Source: Phymatolithon calcareum
Lineage: Eukaryota > Rhodophyta > Florideophyceae > Hapalidiales
Reading direction: 5' to 3'
Assembly: GCA_977006965.1 (NCBI GenBank)
Contig: OZ345380.1
Span: forward strand, 558,001 to 622,000
DNA length: 64,000 nucleotides
Shown here: in pieces, positions 1-9,751 of the stretch
Layout of the letters: each line of letters starts with the position of its first letter
Position numbering within the stretch: position 1 is the first letter of the stretch
The notes under the pieces: model-generated
Seen by the model: only the letters and a program-made list of their open reading frames with translations
What the model was told of the DNA's origin: nothing
Database searches by the model: none
Made by a program: the position numbers and the translations under genes

Positions 1-1130
1 ACCCCGACAGCGCGCAAGATGTGAAGGCTTTCGAGGAAAATTATGGAAACGATTATATTCTGAGAATGCGCACACTTGTGGACGAACATATCAAGCTAGT
101 GGAGGAGATCTGCTCCATGGACGATAATTATACGCTTAAGCTACAAGAATCTTCCATTACGGCAGCCCGCGGCTCCCATCTCAATCGTGTGCATGCACTT
201 TGCGTTCTGGCCAGGCGAACAGTAGACAAGCCGAATGTCCACCGGTTGCGTGAGCTTATACAGAGTAGCTTACCAATGCTGGGGCATGTGTCAGCCTTTG
301 GAGAGCTTCCTCTCGAAAAAACTCATCAAGAATTGAAAAGAGCAGTGCGAGGATCTAACAAAAAGGATGCACACTTGCATGCTGTACAAAGCGCACTATT
401 TGGAGACAGGCGGGATCGCCTTACTCTCTGTGCCTCTCTCTCGAAGTCTAGAAGCCCTCTTGATGTTCTCGCTTGTGTTCGTCACTTGGAAGGTCGAGAG
501 ACCGTAATGAATGTCAAAGGAGTTATTACTGAGGCCCATATGGACCATTTGCTTCGCTGTATTACTGAATGTGTTGTCAAGGAGCTCTCTAACCAAGGTT
601 ATTCTGTTTTTTCGAAGAGATTGATAGTTTCGCAACTCTTTCTGTCATACTCTCTGGATGAGGCTGTGAAATTGCCCCTTGAACCAGATCCCCTCCCGCC
701 GATACCCGTCGAGACATAGGCAGAGGCATTCAGACTTATTCGACGTGTTCAAGTCTCTGTATGGACTAATTGTGTGGTGAAATACTCCAAGAGGATCACT
801 TGGGCTGTTTCGTCTGCAATTACGACGTCATCGATCAAGAATGGAGACATTTTGGAAGTTCTAACATTGAAAACTGAGCATGCCGACTCGCACTATCCCT
901 TTCTAATACAGACTAGCTCCATGGATGATTCCATCCGTAGCAGTCGAGAACATTCCCCCCTCATTGTGGTGCGGCGAAAAGTTTTTCTCCATTGAGCCCT
1001 TGAGTGGCCAAACAATGCATTTTGCAGCAGTGCGACCTTGCTTGACTATCGAGCAACAATCAGACCCGGCTAAAAACATATGCAGAATCGCGCGAAACAG
1101 CAGACTTTGGTTAGCAGAGTTTGATAGCTC
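1..1130 (+). pseudogene. Broken transposon-type ORF, cut by the window's left edge
   Basis: The frame is open from base 3 to an in-frame TAG at 717-719, so the gene begins outside the window; the GTG at 21 is not a convincing start. After the TAG the same frame continues without a stop to about 995, and then similar-looking protein sequence appears one frame over from about 925 (SVAVENIPPSLWCGEKFF). I read this as one protein broken by a nonsense codon and a frameshift. The motif ELPLEKTHQELKRAV (near 303-347) recalls the E-x2-H-x2-L-K segment near the end of some cut-and-paste transposases, but I do not recognise the family. The next element downstream is a decayed piggyBac copy, which fits a transposon graveyard. 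An intron instead of the TAG cannot be excluded. Confidence 0.45.
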
Positions 1131-1253
1131 CGTGCGTCGCGTTCCAGCCCTTCATGACTGCTCGTTTAACCAGTGCCTTCTAGACCAGTCGCGTCATGTC
1201 ATTCATCATTCATCTACTTCCAGTCAAATAGATCGTTTCTTACCTTTCACTAG

Positions 1254-3176
1254 TGTCTATGTGCCGGAAATTCACCCTCAATTGAGGGAACGAAATTATT
1301 TAATTTTTTGCTCATGAAAGTTACTGGCTATCAAGCGCATCAACAGCGCCAAGGTCATAGATGTCTTCAGCATGCTTAGTGAAGCAGTTCCTAATAGTAG
1401 AAATGTCGCTAATGTATACTGTGGCACTATCAAGCGTATTGCATTGTGAGAACACAATGGTGTCACCATGAACTCTACAATCATCCTTTTACTTTTCTTA
1501 GGGGTAACGTGGCGTCCAACACTGCTCTCGAATGCAAATGTACACTCTGGCGCGACTGAACGTCGACAAGTAATGCGCGTGTCAAATGCACTCGATGAGT
1601 TGCTCACGCGGCACTTCACAGAACCTTCCCTGCGTCATGTGCTGCTGACATTCCGCATGGTCACCATAGAATAACAACCAGCTAACAACCTCTAAAATCG
1701 CCAGAAGAGTTAGATGACCCCTATGAACTATATATAGGCCCCACTTGTTGAATCTCTGCAGAGTCAGCACTCACCAAGTATGAATCCACACATGCAATGC
1801 GCCTTATACCGGCATACGCGGCCACAAGACAGCACAGAACTGCGATTCCGTGGGCCATCTCGACTTCAAAATCTCTTTGACACAGTGTGCTTTCTGTGGT
1901 CATTCGTGGGATCGACATAATCTTGACCGAGGTGACCAGCGGTACCGCGCAGAGTATATGTCGCCTAATTCACTTGATTGCACTCTGAATGAAATCAACC
2001 GGAGGTATTCGGCCACCGGCATCCCTATTTTCGAAGAAGAAGGGCCGGGGAAATACTTCTCGGGCCTGGTAGACTTCCAGAAAGCGCTCTCAGCGCCGAA
2101 CTCAACTCTTGCATGAGCACGAGTAGTTCGGAAAACTTAATAGGCTCTGTCACTGCAGTCTCTTTTCGCCCCTTTCTTGTCAGCTTAGCGGACGTCCAAG
2201 CAGCAAGTTTTCGCGGGTAACTTGGGGAAACATCGTCACCACGCAATCATACTTTGAATGAAGTCCAATACCACAATTCTCAGATAAGAAGTCTCCGTTT
2301 AGAGTGCGAAGTTTCCGCAACTGAGAGTAAAATCATCCCTAAAACGGACATAGGTTTTCCGCTTGTTCCTTGGCACCCAATGAGCGCACGTATTCGGCTC
2401 GCGGTCGGGCGTGATGACATCAAGTTCCCGGTGCGATGTTTGGTCTCAAGGGCCCTGTAAGACTTAGGCGAGAGTGCTCGGAAGAGGGCTTTTAGAGCTT
2501 CTGAAGGTTGTATCGAACCTTGCGTGCCCTTCTGAGGAGCATTTGATCGCAACTGTAGACGATAAACAGGCGTTTCGCGATGAAGATTGGGAAGGATGAA
2601 CACTGTAAGCAGGCCTGGGCGGTACCACGCTTTGCAGGTGATGGCTCAGTTCAAGCTGCTCAGCATCTGGAATGTCATCGTCAGCGTTCTCTGCCTTGAC
2701 GTTGACAATGTGGACTATCTTAATCTTAGTCTTCTTCAATGGATGACGAATCAGAATCCATTTCACGTGATGTGACATGCTCGCTCGACCATTGATTTTT
2801 CCCCGAGTACGTTCTGAACCATTCTACTCACTTTTTTTGACTTCGAAATGGCTCCGTATAGTCTGGATCACTCTGCAAGACCGCTTACGGATGCTATCTT
2901 GGTGTGTACTGATGTACCGACCGCGCGCGGCCGGTGTTTTTCTCCTGGAATGGAAGGTCTTGTACTTCTGAGTGACAAACATATTTTCGTTGCCAGCGCC
3001 GAGCGAAGCGAATTTAAGGTAGTAGTGTGAATACTCCTCGCACAGAACATGAGCCAGGCTTTACGAATATGGCGTCAGCGATCTGTTTCGAATTTGCTTT
3101 ATGGATTTCTCGAGCTTTCAAATCGCCCCTCAATTGAGGGAAATACCCTCAATTGAGGGGGCTCGGCACATAGACA
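1254..3176 (-). mobile_element. piggyBac-like element, copy 1 (decayed)
   Basis: The ends are inverted repeats starting TGTCTATGTGCCG, and both are flanked by CTAG (1250-1253 and 3177-3180). Just inside the ends lie palindromic CCCTCAATTGAGGG motifs (near 1274; two at the right end near 3127 and 3146). Minus-strand reading gives broken pieces of the same transposase seen in the other copies. These are the start (GEKHRPRAVGTSVHTK, near 2900), a segment with VVSWLLFYGDHAE (near 1690), and the terminal arginine-rich and finger region (near 1300-1620). Stops and frameshifts occur throughout, so the copy is dead. Assignment to piggyBac (DDE_Tnp_1_7) rests on the shared C-terminal segment and on the catalytic-domain pieces in copies 5 and 6. 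Confidence 0.8.
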
Positions 3177-3306
3177 CTAGACGTGCAGGTTTCCCTCCCC
3201 GTCAGGGATAGGTCATGTCACGATGAAATTCTCTCTACTTTTAAGTTTTTGAAGTACTAAGATCACCATCTAGACTAGTTTCATAGCGATCTGTTCTGAG
3301 AATGTG

Positions 3307-3495
3307 CCCTACAGTTCGGGAAAGTAAAGACTCATTGCCATTTTCGACCAAAACGTCGCCTAAAGTTTCGGGACAGAGAGGGGCAGCAAGTATCATACGA
3401 GAACGTGACCTTAAGTTTGGGCTAATGAAGTCATAAGGCTATATACGCCGAAAACGTAGCATCAGTTAGGGACATTAAATACTATATACGCCTTG
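3307..3495. repeat. Degenerate ~51-bp tandem repeat, about 3.7 units
   Basis: The phrase TTCGGGA or a variant recurs at about 3314, 3366, 3418 and 3466, and AAAACGT or GAGAACGT closes each unit (about 3351, 3403, 3455). Spacing is about 50-51 bp. No coding potential is seen. Confidence 0.6.
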
Positions 3496-4800
3496 CGCGA
3501 AAGATGGCCATCATGCATGTAAGTGTCATGGTCATCACTTTTAAAAAAATGCAATCTTCAGTTTCTGGACAACATTTTTAATCTCTCAAGGCCTACCTGC
3601 TTCAGAGCGACCTTGCCCGGCGTAGAGCTGAGCAGAAGCAGACTTCTTGGACACACGATAATCAAAACTAAAAACATACGAAAAAAACTACCAATCTATG
3701 TCGTCACCGTATAAAGGAGTCTTCTACTGCATCGAGCCGAAATCCTACGCACAGGAGTCCACAGAGCCCAAGCAACACGAAAAAAGGCCATCTCTCTACT
3801 CTCCCGCCGGACGCGGAACTCAGGTCATCTCCTAAACTAGCGCCCATCGCCGTCGCTGCAGCCAGATACCGCCGCATTAGAATTAGGTTCTCACTCTGCT
3901 CCTGCTTGGGTCGGCCATGCCAGTCCGTCGACTCCATCAGCAACCATTTCCGGCACTCTGCCGAGTACGGCCGCGTTAAAAGCGGACTGACTACTTGGTG
4001 CTCCAGTTCTTCTTTCAAGTTCCCGCGTATTTCGTTCAGCAATGAAGGCGTCCCAGGTCATTTCGAACTTCTGCTTTCGATACGACACCACCAACGACTT
4101 CCTTTCCTCGTTGTCGTTCTCAAGATTTGACCCTCCGCCGTACATTTCAGTCACCATGGACTCCTAGATGGCGCCCTGACTAAACATCCTCGGCGTGCGC
4201 GTGCTGGATGAAGCTCCAATGGAATGAACCGTTACAAGCCCCTCTGATAATTCAGGAAAGCAAGTGGAAAGGTGCTTTCACGTCACATGTCCAAGAGCCG
4301 ACGCTTCCACGGGACACAGCGCAAATCCGTATAGTTTCCTTAATAGCGCATATAGCCCTAATACATGCAAATGGATGGCTCTTAGTGCCAGATCGTAGAT
4401 GGACATAATTTCATCAAAGTCTTCCATCTTGTACGCCGCTAGGAGACAATCACCGGCACCCTTGTGCAAACTCTTCTCGACTCGTTCTTTCAGAGAGACA
4501 AATTGCCCGTTCGCAAGATTCTTCGTAAACCTGTTGTAACATAGATGCAGAGTCATGAAAGGGAACTGTTGTTAAACTTCTTGAGATTTCTCTTCCGTTT
4601 TCCTGCCTTTTCGGCGTCGGTGTCGCCCGGTTTGAAGATCTCAGTGAGATCGGTCTTCCATAGACTCAACGGCGAAATTTCGTGCGCACGCTGATCGCCT
4701 GGCGCTCAACGAGATTGAAACTCAACTTCAAAGCCCTTGTCATGGGCCTCTTCGATACTATCGGAGGACGAAATTTTTTCCACTAGAAAGAAAAGATCCT
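3496..4800. other. No recognisable gene; short unassigned ORFs
   Basis: Minus-strand ORFs of 112 codons (3704-4042), 88 codons (3891-4157) and 92 codons (4278-4556) are present. The first two overlap in different frames, so at most one is real. None shows a domain I recognise. The 88-codon ORF (MTWDAFIAERNTRELERR near its middle) looks the most protein-like. They are probably fragments of a decayed element. Confidence 0.4.
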
Positions 4801-4810
4801 TAAACAGGAT

Positions 4811-5016
4811 TGTGGCGTCCAACGCCACTATCATACCCTCCAGTTCCTACAAGACTAGCTCCCTTCAAATTGTCATTACAGCTTGCATTTACAGCAAGCC
4901 CTTACAGAAAGCATTACAGACATTACAGTACAATAGGTTTCGATGCGTACTTACACCATGAAGGATCACCAAGGGCAAACCCTAGAACCGCTGCTTACAG
5001 CTTACAGGTTCTTACA
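4811..5016 (-). repeat. LTR-like repeat (TGTAAG...CCACA family), copy a
   Basis: Read on the minus strand this begins TGTAAG and ends GGCGTTGGACGCCACA, the TG...CA ends typical of an LTR. The inner part is rich in TTACAG. Closely similar copies lie at 48972-49188 (plus) and 55700-55899 (minus). The end carries a small hairpin (GTGGCGT-cca-ACGCCAC). On the 5' side (higher coordinates) it is directly preceded by a decayed ORF, so it would be a 3' LTR. Confidence 0.6.
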
Positions 5017-5702
5017 TGTGCTTAAACTGTAAGCACCTCGGTGGCACCTGCGGCGGGCTAGGAAGCCGCGAAGCTTCTTCCAAATTCTTCCATTTGATCC
5101 AATTCTCATACTGCCAAGTCATCTTTTGATCTATTGCTTTTTCTATAAAGGTCGGCGCTTCGCGCCGCCCTTGGCTTTCCGCCAGGGAACAACCCGACCA
5201 AACCCAGTGTGCCTTCCTGTGCGATTCACAACCGCACAAGGATCTTACTCGCCTCGTTGCGACCTGTAGTCAATTTGGTCATGAAGGGTGTTCGACTTTG
5301 AGCTACAGCGTGTACCATTAGCTCTAAAGCGTGACTGTGATCGCCGGTCAATCCCATCTTCTTCCGCTTCTCTTCGCGCACAGGCTCCTTTTGCTTCTTT
5401 CCAAGCCTCTCGTGACTTCCAGAAGGATCTCTTGAAGTTGAAATTTCTGTCGTCGGGACGAAAAACGCACGGTCCGTGTTCTCCTGGATGGAGACGACGG
5501 TATTGACGATTTTGAAAGCGTTCGAGAAATTTCGAAATGCACACGAAGACAATGAAATTGATGTAGACATCATTGAACCCTCCATTTGAATTTGCTCTGA
5601 TAAGTAAATGTTGATTTTTGCTTCGCAACAGTGGGGGTTGGTGTGGGTATGACAGCGATTGATTGTTGTATCAAACAGAGGTACGTTTCGGTTGTCCCCC
5701 AA
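5017..5702 (-). pseudogene. Decayed ORF upstream of the LTR-like repeat, unrecognised
   Basis: Two overlapping minus-strand reading frames (5226-5702, 158 codons; 5012-5239, 75 codons, ending just inside the LTR-like repeat) look like one protein with a frameshift. A charged stretch (GSHERLGKKQKEPVREEKRK) is followed by DQKMTWQYENWIKW. The last ~150 bp match 55905-56040 and, more weakly, 55180-55330 at the DNA level. At those sites the sequence again lies near LTR-like or Copia sequence, so it is probably the 3' part of a retroelement. I cannot name the domain. Two further frames (5245-5628 and 5348-5542) are shadows. Confidence 0.4.
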
Positions 5703-6068
5703 ATTTCAAATCCCTTTTGTCTGATAAAATTTCTCAGGCCCCCCTAATATCCACTAGACCGAAAGATACTAGCATCTGCAGGGTTTAATTTTGGACGACA
5801 AATGCACATTTGTCAGAGCTCGAGTCGGCGCTGTAAAGGATCTCAAGAATTTTGATCAGTTTTTCCACAAATAATAACAATAAAAACAGGATTTTAGCTG
5901 TTTCTTTAAAGAATTGCAGTCGAAATGGTGCGCCTAAATTCTTTCTCAAAATGCATATTTCTGTTTTAAAGTTTAATTATTTTACTATATCTGAAAATTG
6001 GTGTGCTTTTTTCGTCCCTTAAATCCATGTGATAGAAAGATTAAAGACACACTCTTTTTCTCATAAAC
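5703..6068. other. AT-rich stretch without a gene
   Basis: AT-rich spacer leading to the fold-back element. I see nothing coding or structured. Confidence 0.5.
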
Positions 6069-6546
6069 TTAAGGACCTACATCCCCATCTTAGATTTTCA
6101 CTTCTATTTTTTATGAGCTTGGGAATCCGAGAAGCTCATTGGACACTTTCTGTTATGGCAGTACATAATTGGCTAAGCAAAAAAAGTCCTCGCGCCGTAG
6201 AAACTTTTTCTAGAAATTCTCAGCAGAGGGTTCGTTCGAAAATCGGGACAGCGCCTTAAACGCGCAGTTTAAGACCACTTCCTGATCCATTCTTCGCATT
6301 TTGAAAACTATTATAGAAAGCCAAGAATCTAGGTTATCCAAAAATCAAAAACAAATAAAAGAAAAGGGATGAAATAAGGAGTGTAGAGCACTTTTCGTAA
6401 TTCTGATCTTCAAAAAGAATCGCCTACAAAGATGAAAAATTATCTCGAAAAGGACTCCATGAATTTCTTATTGCCTCTGTCAAAAGTTGCAAATGGTTGC
6501 AGACTACCACAGGAATACCACAAATTTGGTAAAGTCGAACGTCTAG

Positions 6547-8155
6547 TGTCTATTTGACGGAAATTTTCCCTCGATTGAGGTGCACTTTTCCCTCTATTGA
6601 GGGAATGAGATTTATATAATTTTTGCACACACATCTACTCACTATCGGTCGCATCGAATGCGTCCAGCTCATGGATATCTTCAACATGCTTAGCGAAACA
6701 GTTCCTACCAGTAGAAGTACCGCAAACATATAGTGCTGCACCGTCGAGCCTATTACATGATGAGCACACAAGAGTTCTCTTCTTGACTTTGCACACTCTG
6801 CAGTTGTTTTGTACAGCAAAAGTAGTCATCATGCCATTCGCGGTTTTTCTTTTCTTTGTCATCGGCGTTAAGTGGGTTCCAACACCACTCCCAGAGGCTA
6901 GTGAACGTTCAGGAGTAACTGAACGTCGACGCGTATTGCGTGCATCGAAGGAGTTATCGATTAGTTGCTGAGCCAGTACTTCATAATATCTTCGCTGCGT
7001 TATGTGGTCCTGCAACTCTGGATGAGCACCAGAGAACAGAAGCCAGCTATCAACCACGCAGATTGACAGAAGTGATGTGCTCACTCGAAATGACCAGTCG
7101 TGGGTGCGTACAACCTTCTCCATGTCCAAACCATCTTGTCGACATCTATTGTGCCTGTCGATTTGCGCGCACGCAGAGTAATATGTCTCGCATACTTCAG
7201 GCTGGGGCACGGAGAGTTCCACACGAGAAGGTCCATTGTCAAGCTGACGCCAGCGAACACGATTGTACGGCTTAAAATATCGCCGTTCTCTGTCAACAGT
7301 GCGAACTCTCCAGAACTGACGGGGAACCCTTCCCCCAATCGGGCATAGCACCTTCCTCTCATACCATGCCACGCTATGAGCAAAAGTATTCGGCTCGCGG
7401 TCGGGTGTGAGGACATCAAGCTCCTCTTGTGACGCTTGGTCCCAAGAGCCTTGCAACGCGTAGGCGAGGGAGCCAGGGTGAGGTCGTTCAACGCTTCTGA
7501 GAGTTTCTTCCGAGCTTTTGAGGCCTTTTGAAGAGCTCTTGGTTGCCACTGGAGTCATTGAGCTAGCGTTTCGCGATGAAGATTGGCGCAGGTGATTACT
7601 GTAAGCGGTCCTTGGCGTTGACGCACTTTGTCGCTGCTGGTTCGGTTCAAGCAGCTGAGCGACTGAAATATCATCGTCAGCGCTCCGTGCCTTGATGTTA
7701 ACAATCTTAACTGTCGAAATCTTAGTCTTCATCACCGGTTGCCAAACTAGCACCCATTTCACGCGAAGTGATGTGCTCGCGCGACCGTTAATTTCGTCCA
7801 CAAGTACCTCTTGAACTGTGCAGTTCACCTTTTTCGACTTGGACAAGGCCCCATATAGTCTGCAGCATTCTGCGAGACTGGTTACAGACGTTGCTTTTGA
7901 GTGTACGGGTGCACCGACCACTCGGCGTGGGTCTTTTTCTCGTGGCATGGTGGATGTGATTCTTGTAATTGACCAGCACAGTTTCGTTTCCAGAGCCGAG
8001 TGAAACTTTTATATCCTATTAGTTCCGGTACTCCTCACACAGAGCACAACCCCGCCTTACTAAATGTGGCGCGAATGACCCGTTCCGCATTCTTTTTACA
8101 AACTTTTTTGAGCTTTTAAAACGCCCCTCAATTGAGGGGGTTCGTCAAATAGACA
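6547..8155 (-). mobile_element. piggyBac-like element, copy 2 (internal deletion, inserted in the fold-back)
   Basis: The ends are inverted repeats TGTCTATTTGACG, with CTAG on each side (6543-6546 and 8156-8159). The other arm of the fold-back contains the same site with a single CTAG (ACCTAGACGTTCGATTTTAC, from 8791), so CTAG is a 4-bp target duplication made on insertion. Subterminal CCTCAATTGAGG-type motifs lie near both ends. At 1609 bp the element is shorter than copy 5 because the catalytic core is missing. It carries one long ORF. Confidence 0.9.
6635..7948 (-). CDS. piggyBac-derived protein lacking the DDE core (437 aa)
   Basis: This ORF is uninterrupted although most of the transposase catalytic region is gone. 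Residues 1 to about 225 are the N-terminal region shared with other copies (MPREKDPRRVVGAPVHSK at the start, CPIGGRVPRQFW near 200). Near residue 225 it jumps to RYFKPYNRVRWRQLDNGP, then YYSACAQIDRHNRCRQD, which matches the segment after the third catalytic Asp in piggyBac transposases. VVDSWLLFSG follows. The end is a Cys/His-rich finger (CRVCKVKKRTLVCSSC, later a single C and H), the DNA-binding tail of this family. It is probably not catalytic but could still bind element ends. Whether it is expressed is unknown. The start at 7948 matches the conserved start in other copies. Confidence 0.6.
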   Translation of the reverse strand: MPREKDPRRVVGAPVHSKATSVTSLAECCRLYGALSKSKKVNCTVQEVLVDEINGRASTSLRVKWVLVWQPVMKTKISTVKIVNIKARSADDDISVAQLLEPNQQRQSASTPRTAYSNHLRQSSSRNASSMTPVATKSSSKGLKSSEETLRSVERPHPGSLAYALQGSWDQASQEELDVLTPDREPNTFAHSVAWYERKVLCPIGGRVPRQFWRVRTVDRERRYFKPYNRVRWRQLDNGPSRVELSVPQPEVCETYYSACAQIDRHNRCRQDGLDMEKVVRTHDWSFRVSTSLLSICVVDSWLLFSGAHPELQDHITQRRYYEVLAQQLIDNSFDARNTRRRSVTPERSLASGSGVGTHLTPMTKKRKTANGMMTTFAVQNNCRVCKVKKRTLVCSSCNRLDGAALYVCGTSTGRNCFAKHVEDIHELDAFDATDSE

Positions 8156-9266
8156 CTAGGTGGCAAAAAAGTTCGCGCAGCGAGACCAAAAGTTTTTAAA
8201 ATTGGCAAAAGAACAGGCGAAAAGTAAAGTAAAATTCACGTTGCGCCCCGACGAGAAGCTGAAACTGTTCGAAGGAAACACAGTAAGCATTTTTCTGTAA
8301 TGGTTGATTAGAGCCGAACATTGGAAACTTTTGCTGACTTCATATTTGAAAATATTTCACTTGTTTCTACACATTTTCTTGAAACTGGATACAGTCCCGT
8401 CGGTACAAACGACATAATTAAATTTTTCATCCAGTTTATGAGCATTGTTTCGGCCACTGAGAGCGCTGCAAAGATGGGGAAGTAGGTCCTTTAAACGCCG
8501 AAACAATGCTCATAAACTGGATGAAAATTTTAATTATGTCGTTTGCACCGACGGGACTGTATCCAGGTTCAAGAAAATGTGTAGAAACAAGTGAAATATT
8601 TTCAAATATGAAGTCAGCGAAAGTTTCCAATGTTCGGCTCTAATCAATCATTACAGAAAAATGCTTACTGTGTTTCTTTCGAACAGTTTCAGCTTCTCGT
8701 CGGGGCTCAACTTGAATTTTACTATATTTTTCGCCTGTTCCGTTGCCGATTTTAAAAAACTTTTGGTCTCGCGGCGCGAACTTTTTTGCCACCTAGACGT
8801 TCGATTTTACCAAATTTGCAGTATTCCTGTGGTAGTCTACAAGCATTTGAAACTTTTGAAAGAGGCAATAAGAAATTAAAGAAGTCCTTTTCGAGATAAT
8901 TGTCCATCTTTGTAGGCGATTCTTTTTGAAGATCAGAATTACGAAAAGTGTTCTACATTCCTTATTTCATCCCTTTTCTTTGACTTTTTTTAGTTTTTGC
9001 GTAACCTACGTTCTTGGCTGTCTACAAAAAGTTTTCGAAATGCGAAGAACGGATCAGGAAGTGGTCTTAAACTGCGCGTATAAGGAGCTGTCCCGATTTT
9101 ACAGGGAACCCTCTGCTGAGAATAGAAAAAGTTTCCACGGCGCGAGGACTTTTTTTGCTTAGCCAATTATGTACTGCCATAACAGAAAGTGTCCAATGAG
9201 CTTCTCGGATTCCCAAGCTCATAAAAAATAGAAGTGAAAATCTAAAATGGGGGTGTAGGTCCTTAA

Positions 9267-9751
9267 ACTTACATGATTTTCATGTGCCAGCTGTCTAGAT
9301 TTCGGTTTTGTGCCCCCCCCCCCCAAAAAAGTACTCTCATCGCTGTATTTATAACCATAACCTAAAGTTATGGAATTCTGGAATACCATACATATGAATG
9401 GAATTATATATGTGCGTTTTTATTGGCTATCTGAAGTGCATAGGACCATCTTCAGGACACTTTCAGGAGTTTAGCAGCCAATGATAGTGCTCGTTTATTT
9501 GCCAAACATTTTGTATGATGCATATGTGTAGGAATAGAACGAGCCTAATACTCTGAAAGTGTCCAAACTTCTTGAACGTTTTGTGTAATCCCTGTCTTAT
9601 ATAAAATCTATTCATATATAACCCAGGACTATACCATGTATTTGACTTATTGATGCTTATAAGTCCTAATTAGAAAAGCACCACTCTAGTCTCGTGCACG
9701 CACTGCTCGAGAGAATGCTGTAGAATGTATGTCGATTTTCATTATGCGTGC
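9267..9751. other. Intergenic spacer with a poly-C tract
   Basis: A C14-type tract lies at about 9315-9328. The rest is AT-rich 3' flank of the PI-PLC-like gene. No gene is seen. Confidence 0.5.

Larger units (their letters stand above)
6073..9262. mobile_element. Large fold-back (inverted-repeat) element flanked by TTAA
   Basis: The left arm (6073-8454, with a 1.6-kb insertion) and the right arm (8497-9262) are inverted copies, roughly 90% identical by eye, around a 42-base centre (8455-8496). The outer ends read GGACCTACATCCCCAT and its complement. Homology stops at TTAA on both sides (6069-6072 and 9263-9266). The centre carries a third copy of the end sequence (GATGGGGAAGTAGGTCC, 8473-8489). 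This suggests a ~0.8-kb element with inverted ends that was then partly copied in inverted orientation. No ORF of its own is evident. The TTAA flank would suit a piggyBac-type mover, but the family is unknown. Confidence 0.75.

Noticed and set aside
396-635. 79-codon minus-strand ORF
   Set aside because: Shadow of the plus-strand transposon-type frame.
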